Positions 16,788 to 25,614 are shown, counted from the stretch's first letter. The stretch: 64,000 bases of DNA from an uncultured Bacteroidales bacterium (GCA_944323805.1 CALUTW010000001.1:124001-188000), one strand, 5' to 3'. Numbers and translations are program-made. The notes: generated from the sequence alone by a model not told the origin.

Positions 16788-18938
16788 CTACAGATAGTCT
16801 TCAAAATACATTGTGACCTTGTCCATGAGATGTATCCTGTCTTTCCCCATGACATTGTGCTGTGCACACGGATAAGGGAAATAGTCCACCTGGACATTGT
16901 TCTTTATGCATTCCCTGATGAAGCTGAGGCTGTGCTCCCATACGACAACATTGTCCACGGCGCCCTGGCATATGAGCAGCTTCCCTTTCAGGTCGGCCGC
17001 CCTCCCGATGAGGCTTACCTTTTCATATCCTTCCCTGTTGACTGCCGGATTGCCCATGTACCTTTCCCCGTACATCACTTCATACCACTTCCAGTCTATG
17101 ACAGGGCCTCCGGCCACCGCCACCTTGAATATGTCCGGATAATTCGTAATCAGCGAGATTGTCATGAAACCTCCGTAGCTCCACCCATGCACGCCTATTC
17201 TGGAGCTGTCCACATAGGGCAGGCTCATCAGCATCTTTATGCCTTCCATCTGGTCTGCCATCTCCGCCTGTCCGCACTGGCCCCATATGGCCTTCTCGTA
17301 TTCTTCCCCATGGTTGAGAGTCCCTCTGTTGTCCTGTACATATACTATATAGCCTCTCTGGGCCATATACATTTCCCACGCCCTCAGCTCTGCGCACCAT
17401 GTATTCTTTACGAGCTGGGAGTGTGGCCCCCCGTAGACATACAATATCACAGGATATTTTTTCGACGGGTCGAAATCCTTCGGCTTGACAAGCCTGTACC
17501 AGTTGTCGTATCTGCCGTCTGCGCTTTTCACTGTCCCGAGGTCTATCTCGCACCATGCATAATCTTCAACCGGATTAGGGGAAGTCAGCAGTCTTGCCGT
17601 CCGGTCTCCGTTGCCTGTGCGCAGGTCGATGACATTCGGAGTGCTGATATTGCTGTACCTGTCCACGAAATACCGGCAGTCGGGACTCATCGATATCTCA
17701 TGCCAGCCAGGCTCATGGGTAAGCCTTGTTGTCTTTCCGTTCCTTATGTTGACCTTGAACAGATGGTTCTCGGCCGTTGAGACCTCGGCGGATGTGTAGA
17801 AAACCTCCTTGCCGTTGTTCCCTGCATATGCGACATCGGCATCAACACATGTCAGCCTCGATATGTTGCCGTCAGTATCGCATAGATACAGGTTCATGTA
17901 GCCGTCCCGGCTCCCTATGCTCCATATGAACCGGCTGTTGCTGCCCTTCAGGAACTGCAGGGGATGCTGCGGCTCAACGTAGCGGCTGTCCGTCTCCTCT
18001 GCCAGTGTCCTTGCAAGCCTTCCGGTCCTGGCATCGTACATGTTCAGCCTGAGATGCTTCTGGCTCCTGTCAAGCACCTGGATGAAAATCATGCTTCCGT
18101 CAGGGGACCATGTGATATTCGTGAGATACTGGTCATAGCCGAAATCATCCGCTTCGACATATATTGTGCTGTTGGATGCGATGTCATATATGCCGAGACG
18201 GACATTCTCGGAGGCCATGCCGGCCATCGGATACTTGATCTCGAAGAGCGAACCTGTCCTTGTGGTTATATCCAGCAGGGGGAATGAAGTTACTGCCGAT
18301 TCGTCCTTCCTGTAGAATGCCAGCTTTTTCCCGTTTCCGGACCAGAATATGCCTCCTGTAATCCCGAATTCATTGCGGCTGACATACTGCCCGTAGGTAA
18401 TGTCCGGGCTTTCCGATATCGCGACCGGGATGCTGTTGCCGTATATGTCGCATATATACAGGCTTTTCCCGGAGGTGTATGCATAATATCCTCCCGGCCC
18501 CGGTGTGATATTGCCGGCATTTCCCGGTAAGCAGGTAACGGATTCAGGGCTCATCGTCGCGGTGTTGAACCTTATGATCCCGGACGGGGCCGCAAACATG
18601 AATACATCCCTGTCTGCCCATGTATATCGCGGGAATGCCGTGAGTCTTAGCCCGGCTTTGGCATTCAGCTCCCCGACTGTAATGACCATGTCCTCATGTC
18701 CGGTGCCGGGACTGATCCTGTACATGGCTTCCCCGTCGCAGTATGTCAGGTAAGCTCCGTCAGTGGTCCAGGAGTATTCCCTGTCTTCCGGGTGGATCTC
18801 CCTGGAGACGGTGGCTTCAGCCATGGTCAGTATCCTTGACCCTCCGGCATTTGCAGGAAGCACTTCGACTGTTCCGGGTTGGGCGGCTGCACCGGCGCAT
18901 ATGGATACAGCAATGATGAGCAATGGAATTTTCTTCAT
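16788..18938 (-). CDS. DPP IV-type prolyl oligopeptidase family peptidase (S9), exported
   Basis: This ~716-residue serine peptidase should release X-Pro or similar dipeptides from peptides in the periplasm or at the surface. A signal peptide (K-K-I-P-L-L-I-I-A-V-S-I-C-A-G-A-A-A) starts at the ATG at 18938. I chose this start over the longer open frame because the upstream 26 codons overlap the promoter region. An eight-bladed propeller-like N-terminal half precedes the hydrolase domain with V-Q-D-N-R-G-T, the nucleophile G-W-S-Y-G-G, the Asp in G-A-V-D-N-V, and the His in C-A-Q-H-N-V. It leads an operon with the oxidoreductase and L-serine dehydratase. Confidence 0.9.
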   Translation of the reverse strand: MKKIPLLIIAVSICAGAAAQPGTVEVLPANAGGSRILTMAEATVSREIHPEDREYSWTTDGAYLTYCDGEAMYRISPGTGHEDMVITVGELNAKAGLRLTAFPRYTWADRDVFMFAAPSGIIRFNTATMSPESVTCLPGNAGNITPGPGGYYAYTSGKSLYICDIYGNSIPVAISESPDITYGQYVSRNEFGITGGIFWSGNGKKLAFYRKDESAVTSFPLLDITTRTGSLFEIKYPMAGMASENVRLGIYDIASNSTIYVEADDFGYDQYLTNITWSPDGSMIFIQVLDRSQKHLRLNMYDARTGRLARTLAEETDSRYVEPQHPLQFLKGSNSRFIWSIGSRDGYMNLYLCDTDGNISRLTCVDADVAYAGNNGKEVFYTSAEVSTAENHLFKVNIRNGKTTRLTHEPGWHEISMSPDCRYFVDRYSNISTPNVIDLRTGNGDRTARLLTSPNPVEDYAWCEIDLGTVKSADGRYDNWYRLVKPKDFDPSKKYPVILYVYGGPHSQLVKNTWCAELRAWEMYMAQRGYIVYVQDNRGTLNHGEEYEKAIWGQCGQAEMADQMEGIKMLMSLPYVDSSRIGVHGWSYGGFMTISLITNYPDIFKVAVAGGPVIDWKWYEVMYGERYMGNPAVNREGYEKVSLIGRAADLKGKLLICQGAVDNVVVWEHSLSFIRECIKNNVQVDYFPYPCAQHNVMGKDRIHLMDKVTMYFEDYL

Positions 18939-19070
18939 TTCGGATATACTTTTCAAGCCTGCGAAGATAGCAAAAAAATGCTTATGCCGTGCCCGGGCTG
19001 AAATAATTGCAGTCATACAAGGAAATCACGATGATTTTGATTAACTTTCGTGACATATAAATTAATCGTC

Positions 19071-20165
19071 ATGAAAAGTTTCATCCTGAAATCTTCATTT
19101 GTCCTCCTGTGCGTTGCCATAATGTCGGCTTCATCGGCCGCCTGGGCATGTACAGGTATCTCATTGACAGCCAAGGACGGTTCGCATGTCCTTGCCCGCA
19201 CTTGCGAGTGGGGAGGAAGCGACCTGCAGAGCCGGTATGTGATAGTGCCGAGGAATGCCGTCACGGTATCCCTGACGCCGTCAGGCCAGAATGGCCTGCA
19301 GTATACGTCCAGATACGGGTATGTTGGCATATCCGTGACACAGGACACTTTCGTCACAGAAGGTGTCAACGAGACCGGACTTTCCGCCGGACTCTTCTTT
19401 TTCCCCGGATATGGAGGTTACGGTGCATATGACAGCGCCTTGAATGCGTCTACCATCGTGGATGTGGAGCTTGTGGGATGGATTCTCGGAAGCTTTTCCT
19501 CCATCGATGAAGTGAAGGCGGCAATCGGCAGTGTACATATTGTCGCAACAAGCCCTCAGACCGGCACTGCACACTGGCGTATTGCCGAGCCGTCAGGCAG
19601 GCAGGTCGTCCTGGAGATTACGGACGGAGTCCCGCATTTCTTCGAGAACCGGCTCGGCGTGCTTACCAATTCCCCGGGCTTTGAATGGCAGATGACAAAT
19701 CTCAACAATTACGTCAATCTCTTCCCTGGCCAGACTACTCCGATGAAACTCACGGATGATATCACATTGTCCCAGTTCGGGGCCGGAGCCGGTTTCCTCG
19801 GTATTCCGGGCGATGTCACTCCTCCGTCCAGATTTGTCAGGGCGGCCTTCTACAAGGCGACGGCTCCTCAATATGACACTTCAGAGGAAACAGTCATGGA
19901 GACATTCCAGATATTGAACAACTTCGATATCCCGATAGGTGTCGAGCACAAGGCAGGGGAGGCCCCGTCAGTGCTTCCGAGTGCGACACAGTGGACGACA
20001 TCGTCAGACCTTTCCGCCATGCGGTTCTATTACAGGACAGCCTGGAACTCCACCATCAGGTGCATAGACTTGAAAAGCATAGATTTCAGCAAGGTGTCCC
20101 GCCAGTCCCATCCGCTCGATGAGGTCAGGTCCCAGCCTGTGGAGATGATAAGGATAAGGAAATGA
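19071..20165 (+). CDS. Choloylglycine hydrolase / penicillin acylase family (Ntn) enzyme, exported
   Basis: The protein has about 364 residues. After a signal peptide ending A-A-W-A the mature chain would begin with Cys27 (C-T-G-I-S-L), the N-terminal nucleophile of the C59 amidases. Seventeen residues into the mature chain is Arg, followed by T-C-E-W, matching the R-x-x-E variant usual in Gram-negative members (Gram-positive bile salt hydrolases have R-N-x-D). N-L-N-N-Y and an R-F-V-R-A motif further on also fit. It could deconjugate bile acids or cleave penicillin V or N-acyl-homoserine-lactone-like amides; sequence alone cannot decide. A perfect hairpin follows the gene. Confidence 0.85.
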   Translation: MKSFILKSSFVLLCVAIMSASSAAWACTGISLTAKDGSHVLARTCEWGGSDLQSRYVIVPRNAVTVSLTPSGQNGLQYTSRYGYVGISVTQDTFVTEGVNETGLSAGLFFFPGYGGYGAYDSALNASTIVDVELVGWILGSFSSIDEVKAAIGSVHIVATSPQTGTAHWRIAEPSGRQVVLEITDGVPHFFENRLGVLTNSPGFEWQMTNLNNYVNLFPGQTTPMKLTDDITLSQFGAGAGFLGIPGDVTPPSRFVRAAFYKATAPQYDTSEETVMETFQILNNFDIPIGVEHKAGEAPSVLPSATQWTTSSDLSAMRFYYRTAWNSTIRCIDLKSIDFSKVSRQSHPLDEVRSQPVEMIRIRK

Positions 20166-20234
20166 GGCCCGGGATATTCGCCTGAGGGACTCTATACTTT
20201 AAGCATATCAAGGAAATATTCCCATAAATGCAAT

Positions 20235-20280
20235 CGGAGGTTACAAAACGGTTAAAAATTGTAACCTCCGTATTATTTTG
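20235..20280 (+). terminator. Perfect 12-bp hairpin with T-rich tail
   Basis: CGGAGGTTACAA (20235-20246) pairs with TTGTAACCTCCG (20259-20270) around an A-rich 12-base loop. TATTATTTTG follows. It is probably the terminator of the choloylglycine-hydrolase-family gene, which ends 70 bases upstream. Confidence 0.65.
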
Positions 20281-20377
20281 TACCATAATAATTTGGCAAA
20301 GTAGCGGATAATGCCTAAATTTGATACATGCGGATTCGTATCCAGATATCCAGGCATAACATTTTTTAACCCTTTAT

Positions 20378-20385
20378 TATCTTTG
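20378..20385 (+). promoter_or_regulatory. -7 box abutting the start codon of a small unknown gene
   Basis: TATCTTTG fits the -7 consensus. Its last base is five bases before the ATG ATG at 20390/20393, so transcription should begin on or next to the start codon. Confidence 0.5.
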
Positions 20386-20389
20386 TATC

Positions 20390-20791
20390 ATGATGGAAGA
20401 CTACATTACCAAAGAGACCAGCAAGACCCGGGCTGCAATCGAAGCGATTCTGAAAAGGCTTTCACAGCTCTCAGGAAAGGCTACTTCTGGAGAGATCCAT
20501 GATTATGTGAAGACAGAGATGATCGGGCGGCTTGCTCTTGATGTTGATGACATCCTGCAGAAGGATGCTTTCATCAATACCCTGGTAACCGGGTATGGTT
20601 TTGACAACGACGACCTTAACAAGTTTGCAGAAGTTATCTACACTATGCTGAAGGCTGATGACGGCAAGGATGAAGCCCATAATTCATATGCCACAGCCAT
20701 AGTAAAGATCAATTCCTGGCTGCAGGAGAAAGGCGTGGCCTTTTCAATGACCAGGAATTATGTGCTTGAGGAAATGAGCCGGTATTTCTGA
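20390..20791 (+). CDS. Conserved-looking hypothetical protein, 133 aa
   Basis: I do not recognise this family. The protein is small, soluble, acidic and mostly helical by composition. The opening E-T-S-K-T-R-A-A-I-E-A-I-L-K-R-L-S-Q-L resembles an amphipathic helix, followed by S-G-E-I-H-D-Y-V-K-T-E-M and a D-D-V/L-D-D-rich middle. No Cys, signal peptide or membrane segment is present. Codon use matches its neighbours and the frame is intact, so it is probably real. Two ATGs stand in tandem right behind a -7 box, which suggests a leaderless message. It converges on arginine deiminase. Confidence 0.7.
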   Translation: MMEDYITKETSKTRAAIEAILKRLSQLSGKATSGEIHDYVKTEMIGRLALDVDDILQKDAFINTLVTGYGFDNDDLNKFAEVIYTMLKADDGKDEAHNSYATAIVKINSWLQEKGVAFSMTRNYVLEEMSRYF

Positions 20792-20802
20792 TTCTCCGGC
20801 AT

Positions 20803-22071
20803 CTACCAGCCGGCCGGCTGTCTTGAAAGAGGCATGGTCATGCATCTTGCGCCTCCGCCTCCTCTAGGCAGTTCCGAGCCGGCAACTGTTATCGCACAAC
20901 GTCCGCTAAGTGTCTCCCTGCCTGCAATCAGCTCATCTGCTGAAATTATATTGAAGCCTTTCCTGTCCAGCTCTTCAAGGGTATGGATATTCCTGGCGTA
21001 GGTAAGTATCTGCCCCGGTGCAAGACAGAATGAATTGGCCCCGCTGTGCCATTGCTCACGTTCCTGGTCCCACTCGTCGGATCCGCCGCATATGACCGGC
21101 TCAAGGTCGATGCCGAGTCTCCCGAGGGCCTTGAGTATGTTCTGGACTGGCTTTATCGATGATACCTTCCCGTCGGTCACTGTGATGTCGACAGTCTGGT
21201 ACTGGGTGTCGTTCAGGATGAGCGGCTCGAATATCATGCATTTGTCGGTGTCGAGCATGGTAAAGACCATGTCGAGGTGTATGAATGATTCCGGGGAGTG
21301 GGGGAGCTGCTGTACAATTATGTGCAGTGTGCCTTCAGGGTGTACTTTCCTGAACCTGTCAATCATGAAGTCTATCCCCTGGGCGGTTGTCCTGGAGCCG
21401 TTTCCTATCAGCAGTATGTCGTCCCTTATGATGAGGATGTCGCCGCCTTCCATCGTGATTCCCGGGGTCTCGGGGCGGAAGTCATTGGCATCGGTTATGC
21501 CGCATTCAAAGCATCCGCTGTTCCTGTAGATGGATTCCATTATTATGGATTCCCTCATCCTGACCTTGTTGGCCATCCTGCACACAAGTACGTTGTTGCC
21601 TATTGTTACAGCCGCATCGCGTGTGAAATAGAAGTTGTACAGCGGATACAGGGCATAATACTCATTGTTCAGATATGAGGCAAGGGTGTTGATTTCAGCC
21701 GGCAGCCCTTCAATCAGTACGTCGGCAAGCGCTGCGGAATCCATGTCCATCAGCTTCTCATAATATTTTGTGGCATCTTCCTCGACACAGATTCTGCGTA
21801 TCAGTTCAGTGCGGTCCCTGATATTGTCGAGCACCTTCCTCAGAAGGGGACGCACCTCATATACCTTTGCCACCATTGACAGCACGCCATAGAGCCGTGA
21901 ATACTCCTCCTGGGCTATGGAAAGATTCAGTATGTCGCTGTAAAGTGCTCTCTGGACATTCCTTGGTGTCATGTTCTCGACTTCAGCCCCGGGCGAATGG
22001 AGCAGTACGGCATCAAGTTTCCCTATTTCCGACTTGACATTGATTCTGAGAGGTGCTGTGTCCATATGCAT
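20803..22071 (-). CDS. arcA: Arginine deiminase
   Basis: It hydrolyses arginine to citrulline and ammonia. The 422-residue guanidine-modifying enzyme shows the family's catalytic layout: N-F-Y-F-T-R-D (about residue 165), M-E-G-G-D, H-L-D-M-V-F-T-M-L-D with the catalytic His/Asp, and the nucleophilic Cys in G-G-G-A-R-C-M-T-M-P-L near the C-terminus. No ornithine carbamoyltransferase, carbamate kinase or arginine/ornithine antiporter gene is adjacent, so it is not in a classical arcABC operon. Starts at 22071 and 22065 (M-H-M) are both possible. It may serve nitrogen release or acid protection. Confidence 0.93.
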   Translation of the reverse strand: MHMDTAPLRINVKSEIGKLDAVLLHSPGAEVENMTPRNVQRALYSDILNLSIAQEEYSRLYGVLSMVAKVYEVRPLLRKVLDNIRDRTELIRRICVEEDATKYYEKLMDMDSAALADVLIEGLPAEINTLASYLNNEYYALYPLYNFYFTRDAAVTIGNNVLVCRMANKVRMRESIIMESIYRNSGCFECGITDANDFRPETPGITMEGGDILIIRDDILLIGNGSRTTAQGIDFMIDRFRKVHPEGTLHIIVQQLPHSPESFIHLDMVFTMLDTDKCMIFEPLILNDTQYQTVDITVTDGKVSSIKPVQNILKALGRLGIDLEPVICGGSDEWDQEREQWHSGANSFCLAPGQILTYARNIHTLEELDRKGFNIISADELIAGRETLSGRCAITVAGSELPRGGGGARCMTMPLSRQPAGW

Positions 22072-22116
22072 ATCCTTTTATCCTCCCAAGATAATCATTT
22101 TATGAAATATTTTCAA

Positions 22117-22124
22117 TAACTTTG
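22117..22124 (+). promoter_or_regulatory. -7-like box upstream of two small genes
   Basis: TAACTTTG matches TAnnTTTG and lies 21 bases before the ATG at 22145. No convincing -33 element is seen. Confidence 0.45.
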
Positions 22125-22144
22125 ATGTCGTAAGGTGTCTTGAA

Positions 22145-22474
22145 ATGAAAATCAAAAGCGAATATGAAGGCCTCGACGGGGCTATGGTGTGGGAAAAAGT
22201 CGTTGAATATGTCAGGAAGAACGGCTCGTTCAGCTCTGTTACCGGGATTCCGTATTCCGCTGTATTTGTCGGCAGCTGCATATTCCTCAAAGGAGGGATG
22301 CCGGGGACGAAGCGTTCGGTTGAAGGGGAGTATCTTACGGGGAAGGACTTTATGGCGGCATATGACAGGATAAGGACGCTTGAAGAAATCAATACCGGGA
22401 AAGTCAAGCCGTTTATCAGAAGGCAGCAGACCCCGTTTATGGGGCTCCTCTTCTCGGCAGGCATCATTGAATGA
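22145..22474 (+). CDS. Hypothetical protein, 109 aa
   Basis: I do not recognise this protein. It is small, basic and without a signal peptide or Cys pair (one Cys at about residue 42, in V-G-S-C-I-F-L-K-G-G). The N-terminal W-E-K-V-V-E-Y-V-R-K-N-G-S-F-S-S-V-T-G-I-P-Y looks like a compact alpha/beta domain with an Asn-Gly turn. A possible -7 box lies 21 bases before the ATG. Its TGA overlaps an ATG of the next frame (ATGA at 22471), but the better start of the next gene is further on at 22513. Confidence 0.6.
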   Translation: MKIKSEYEGLDGAMVWEKVVEYVRKNGSFSSVTGIPYSAVFVGSCIFLKGGMPGTKRSVEGEYLTGKDFMAAYDRIRTLEEINTGKVKPFIRRQQTPFMGLLFSAGIIE

Positions 22475-22512
22475 CAACACACGGACTGACCTTTAAAGTA
22501 AAATATCCAGCA

Positions 22513-22881
22513 ATGAAAAGAACATTATGGCTTGTAGCTGTCGTCATTGCAGCGGCTCTGGCGGCATTCATCTATTTCAGGTTCTATTTCGTCTTCGGCG
22601 AAGGCGTCAAGGCCGGGGAACTGAATTTCGTTGTCTACAAGGGATATGTCTTCAAGACCTATGAGGGCAAGGCTATCCAGGCCGGTTTCAATGCCAAGAA
22701 CAGGACTACGGCAATCCAGTCCTATGAATTCGAGTTCTCCATTACAGACAAGGAGATTGCCGACTCCCTGATGAGATGCAGCGGTAAAATGGTGGAGCTG
22801 CATTACAGGGAATACCTGGGCGCCCTGCCATGGAGAGGGCAGCAGAAATATATCGTTGACAGGATTCTGGCGGTACGCTGA
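22513..22881 (+). CDS. Small membrane-anchored hypothetical protein, 122 aa
   Basis: An N-terminal membrane segment (L-W-L-V-A-V-V-I-A-A-A-L-A-A-F-I) is followed by an extracytoplasmic domain with F-G-E-G-V-K-A-G-E-L-N and K-T-Y-E-G-K-A-I-Q-A-G-F. From memory, this combination marks a Bacteroidetes family that is sometimes mislabelled as 6-phosphogluconate dehydrogenase. No dinucleotide-binding motif is present, so that label should not be used. Function is unknown. An ATG at 22471 in the same frame overlaps the upstream stop, but the hydrophobic anchor favours 22513. It converges on gpsA. Confidence 0.75.
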   Translation: MKRTLWLVAVVIAAALAAFIYFRFYFVFGEGVKAGELNFVVYKGYVFKTYEGKAIQAGFNAKNRTTAIQSYEFEFSITDKEIADSLMRCSGKMVELHYREYLGALPWRGQQKYIVDRILAVR

Positions 22882-22924
22882 GTCCTGCCTCCATATTAAA
22901 TGGGCCGGGATGTCTGCCGGATTG

Positions 22925-23929
22925 CTAAAGGCAGGCTGTAAGCTCTTTCATGCGGCGTCTTGCCGGTGCCTTGTTGTACAGGATGTCATATACCATGTCG
23001 GCTATAGGCATGTCTATCTTGTGCCGGAAGTTTATGTGTCTGATGCAGTCGGCGGCGAAATAACCTTCAGCGATCATTGTCATCTCGTTAAGGGCGCTCT
23101 TGACAGTGCATCCCCTGCCTATCAGCAGACCGAGCCTCCTGTTGCGGCTGTATATTGAATAGCACGTGACAAGCAGGTCTCCAAGATACGCCGGGGCAAA
23201 TGTATTCCTCTTGTCAGGATAGCTCTCGTGCAGGAATCGGGTCATCTCGTTTGCGCAGTTGGAAATCAGTACCGCAAGGAAATTGTCCCCGTAACCGAGA
23301 CCTACAGCAATGCCGACGGCAATCGCATATATGTTCTTGAGGATGGATGCGTATTCAACACCATAAATATCGGAAGAATAGCTGAGCCTGACGGATGTGT
23401 TTGCCAGTTTCTCCCCGATGAGACGGGCATTGTCTTCAGATGTGCATACCACTGTCAGGTAGGATAGCCGCCCTTTCGAGACCTCTTCCGCATGCGATGG
23501 CCCGCCTATGATGCCTATCTGCTTGAATGAGAGCCCGTACCGGTCCCTGAGATATTCGGCAACAGTCTGATATTCTCCTGGAATGATACCTTTTATGGCG
23601 GATACTATGAACTTGTCGTTCAGCGGCTCAGTCAGCGGCTCGAGAAAGTCCTTGAGATATGCCGACGGTGCGGCCATCACTATTATCCCGGAGTTGCGGA
23701 CTACTTCGTTTATGTCATTTGAAGGATGTATCCTGCTGAGGTCGAATTCCATGTCACTGACATATTTCGGATTGCGTCCGTCTGTCAATACTCCTTCGAG
23801 CACTTCCGGATTCCGGATGTACCACCATACGTCTGAATCGTTCCTGGCCAGCAGACCGGCTATGGCTGTGGCCCAGCTTCCATAACCGATTACAGCGCAG
23901 TGCGCTTCTTTGCCTATCTTGTAATCCAT
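22925..23929 (-). CDS. gpsA: Glycerol-3-phosphate dehydrogenase [NAD(P)+]
   Basis: It reduces dihydroxyacetone phosphate to sn-glycerol 3-phosphate for phospholipid synthesis. The 334-residue protein has the Rossmann motif V-I-G-Y-G-S-W-A-T-A at the N-terminus, the S-A-I-K-G-I-I-P motif (about residue 110), and the catalytic Lys region Y-A-S-I-L-K-N-I-Y-A-I-A-V-G near residue 190. N-C-A-N-E-M follows. Length is normal. A TATCTTTG -7 box on the minus strand lies about 27 bases upstream. It appears to be a single-gene unit between convergent and tandem neighbours. Confidence 0.94.
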   Translation of the reverse strand: MDYKIGKEAHCAVIGYGSWATAIAGLLARNDSDVWWYIRNPEVLEGVLTDGRNPKYVSDMEFDLSRIHPSNDINEVVRNSGIIVMAAPSAYLKDFLEPLTEPLNDKFIVSAIKGIIPGEYQTVAEYLRDRYGLSFKQIGIIGGPSHAEEVSKGRLSYLTVVCTSEDNARLIGEKLANTSVRLSYSSDIYGVEYASILKNIYAIAVGIAVGLGYGDNFLAVLISNCANEMTRFLHESYPDKRNTFAPAYLGDLLVTCYSIYSRNRRLGLLIGRGCTVKSALNEMTMIAEGYFAADCIRHINFRHKIDMPIADMVYDILYNKAPARRRMKELTACL

Positions 23930-23955
23930 CTCCTGTTCATGTTCTCTATATCATA

Positions 23956-23963
23956 CAAAGATA
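23956..23963 (-). promoter_or_regulatory. -7 box for gpsA
   Basis: The minus strand reads TATCTTTG, a full consensus match, with the ATG of gpsA at 23929. The predicted leader is about 20 bases. Confidence 0.5.
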
Positions 23964-24011
23964 GTCATAAAAGATGAGATTGTGAAATGGGAGTGCCTCA
24001 AAGAAGACGTT

Positions 24012-25550
24012 TCATTGAGCAACGGCCCATTCCGTCCCTGACGGGCAATCTGCAAATATGGCCTCCCTGTCGCCGTACAATGCAGCTGCATCGCTTTCAG
24101 TCAGCTGGATGCTGCCGGAATACCTTCCGGATACATCAAGAGGGTTACCGTAAAGATTTGTATTTCCGTATTCCTTCCAGCCGTTCTCCGGATCTGCATT
24201 GGCCGGGGTAGGGGCTGTCCTGGAATACCAGCCGTCAGCGGAGATGTGATAGTCCATTCTGCAGCCGATGTACGTCACATTGTCATATTCGGAGCTGTTT
24301 CCTCCGGACCTTGCAAGGTATACCGAGCCGTCCTCTACATTGCCGAGGGCTGTTATCCGGCAGTCCTTGAATACAAATCCTCTGTCTCCTTTCTTGCATC
24401 TGGCCTGTACTATGTATCCTGCATCGCATGAGCGGATTTCGCAGGACTCGAACAGCGCTGCCCTGGCATATCCCCATATGAAATCGACATCTCCTGTTAT
24501 CGTGCACCCCTCAAAGAGGCACCATCCCTTGAGCTCGATCGTATCCTGTTCGCTTGAAAGATTGCAGTCTTTGGCAATCAGCCGGCCATTATCGCAATTG
24601 AAATATATTACTTCTGCCTGGGCCCCGTGACCGTATGAATTCTCCAGCGAAATGTTCTCAAGGCACAGAAGGTCGCAATTCTCAACCAGGATTACAGCAC
24701 GGCCTCCGATTTCGCCCACCGGCTCCCCGGGTTCAGGTGCTTCTTCAACCCCTTTGCCTACGCCTGGGATATATTCATTTGAACTGGCGAAGCGTAATAT
24801 AGTGTTTTCCCTGCTTTCCCCTCTGATAGTCAACCTGTTCTTATTATGTATATACAATGGTTCCCGGTATATCCCGTCAGTGACGCTGATTGTCATTTCC
24901 CGGCTTTGTCCGCAGTACATGGCATAGTTGATGGCACCCTGTACCGTCATGAAATCGCAGGACCTGCTCCCGACGGATACCTCACCGTCGTATTCCGGGG
25001 CTTCCTTTACCGTGAATGTCCATGTATCTCCTACGACTCCGTCAAACCCGTCTGCAATTATGGCTTCTGCATCGATTTCAACGCGGTATGTGCCACCGTA
25101 TTCCAGCTTGTCCGAATGCGGTCTGATGACAATGGTATTTCCTTCTGTCCTTATCGGCTCGTAATAGACGATCCTGTATCCGGCCTCCGCCGAGCCTACG
25201 GCATCCATGGCTGTCGTGAATACCGTGCTTTCTGTCATTGCTGGTATTCCTCCGGACAATGCCGCGATATCTGCCATGTCAATCATGTCGGCTACATTGC
25301 CGTCGGCATCCAGGATGCGGATTTTCCCTGATGTCCCGGCCTGAGGAGGAGTGCTGAATGTCATGGTAAGGTATGAATCGACACATGCCCCCTGACCTGA
25401 CGGATATCCTGTAAAGCTGTCTGTGACAAGAGCCTGTGGCTCCGGTGTGTCCTGTTCTGGGGCTGTCTGTCCCCCGTTGTCCTTGTTGCATCCCTGAAAT
25501 GCGGCAGCAGCCACGATGGCTGCCAGTATTGTTGTCCGTAAAGTGTCCAT
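24012..25550 (-). CDS. Pectinesterase (CE8-like) lipoprotein with N-terminal Ig-like region
   Basis: It should remove methyl esters from homogalacturonan at the cell surface or in the periplasm. A lipoprotein signal (A-A-A-A-F-Q-G-C) gives a lipidated Cys near residue 20. Residues ~45-185 look like a bacterial Ig-like domain (S-F-T-G-Y-P-S-G, G-T-Y-R-V-E-I-D-A-E-A-I). The parallel beta-helix esterase domain follows from about residue 195. It shows G-I-Y-R-E-P-L-Y-I, the first catalytic Asp in E-Q-D-T-I, and the second in G-D-V-D-F-I-W-G, with an Arg further on. It has its own -7 box and is separated from the upstream phosphatase by a terminator. No pectate lyase is adjacent. Confidence 0.85.
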   Translation of the reverse strand: MDTLRTTILAAIVAAAAFQGCNKDNGGQTAPEQDTPEPQALVTDSFTGYPSGQGACVDSYLTMTFSTPPQAGTSGKIRILDADGNVADMIDMADIAALSGGIPAMTESTVFTTAMDAVGSAEAGYRIVYYEPIRTEGNTIVIRPHSDKLEYGGTYRVEIDAEAIIADGFDGVVGDTWTFTVKEAPEYDGEVSVGSRSCDFMTVQGAINYAMYCGQSREMTISVTDGIYREPLYIHNKNRLTIRGESRENTILRFASSNEYIPGVGKGVEEAPEPGEPVGEIGGRAVILVENCDLLCLENISLENSYGHGAQAEVIYFNCDNGRLIAKDCNLSSEQDTIELKGWCLFEGCTITGDVDFIWGYARAALFESCEIRSCDAGYIVQARCKKGDRGFVFKDCRITALGNVEDGSVYLARSGGNSSEYDNVTYIGCRMDYHISADGWYSRTAPTPANADPENGWKEYGNTNLYGNPLDVSGRYSGSIQLTESDAAALYGDREAIFADCPSGTEWAVAQ

Positions 25551-25572
25551 AATCATGTGGTCTGATTTGCCG

Positions 25573-25580
25573 CAAAGATA
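25573..25580 (-). promoter_or_regulatory. -7 box for the pectinesterase gene
   Basis: The minus strand reads TATCTTTG, 22 bases before the ATG at 25550. Together with the terminator just upstream it suggests an independent transcript. Confidence 0.5.
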
Positions 25581-25614
25581 ATTGCATATGTCTGGCCCCG
25601 TATGGACAAATTAT

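Noticed and set aside
16830..17780. 316-codon plus-strand frame opposite the DPP IV-type gene
   Set aside because: The opposite strand encodes a complete catalytic domain; the plus-strand product has no coherent motif.
20807..20820. Perfect palindrome CAGCCGGCCGGCTG at the arginine deiminase 3' end
   Set aside because: It lies within coding sequence, G+C-rich and without T-tail; probably chance in a Pro/Ala/Gly context, though a role in the convergent end is possible.
22471..22512. Upstream ATG of the small membrane protein, overlapping the previous stop
   Set aside because: The overlap suggests coupling, but the membrane anchor starts properly only at 22513; kept as an alternative.
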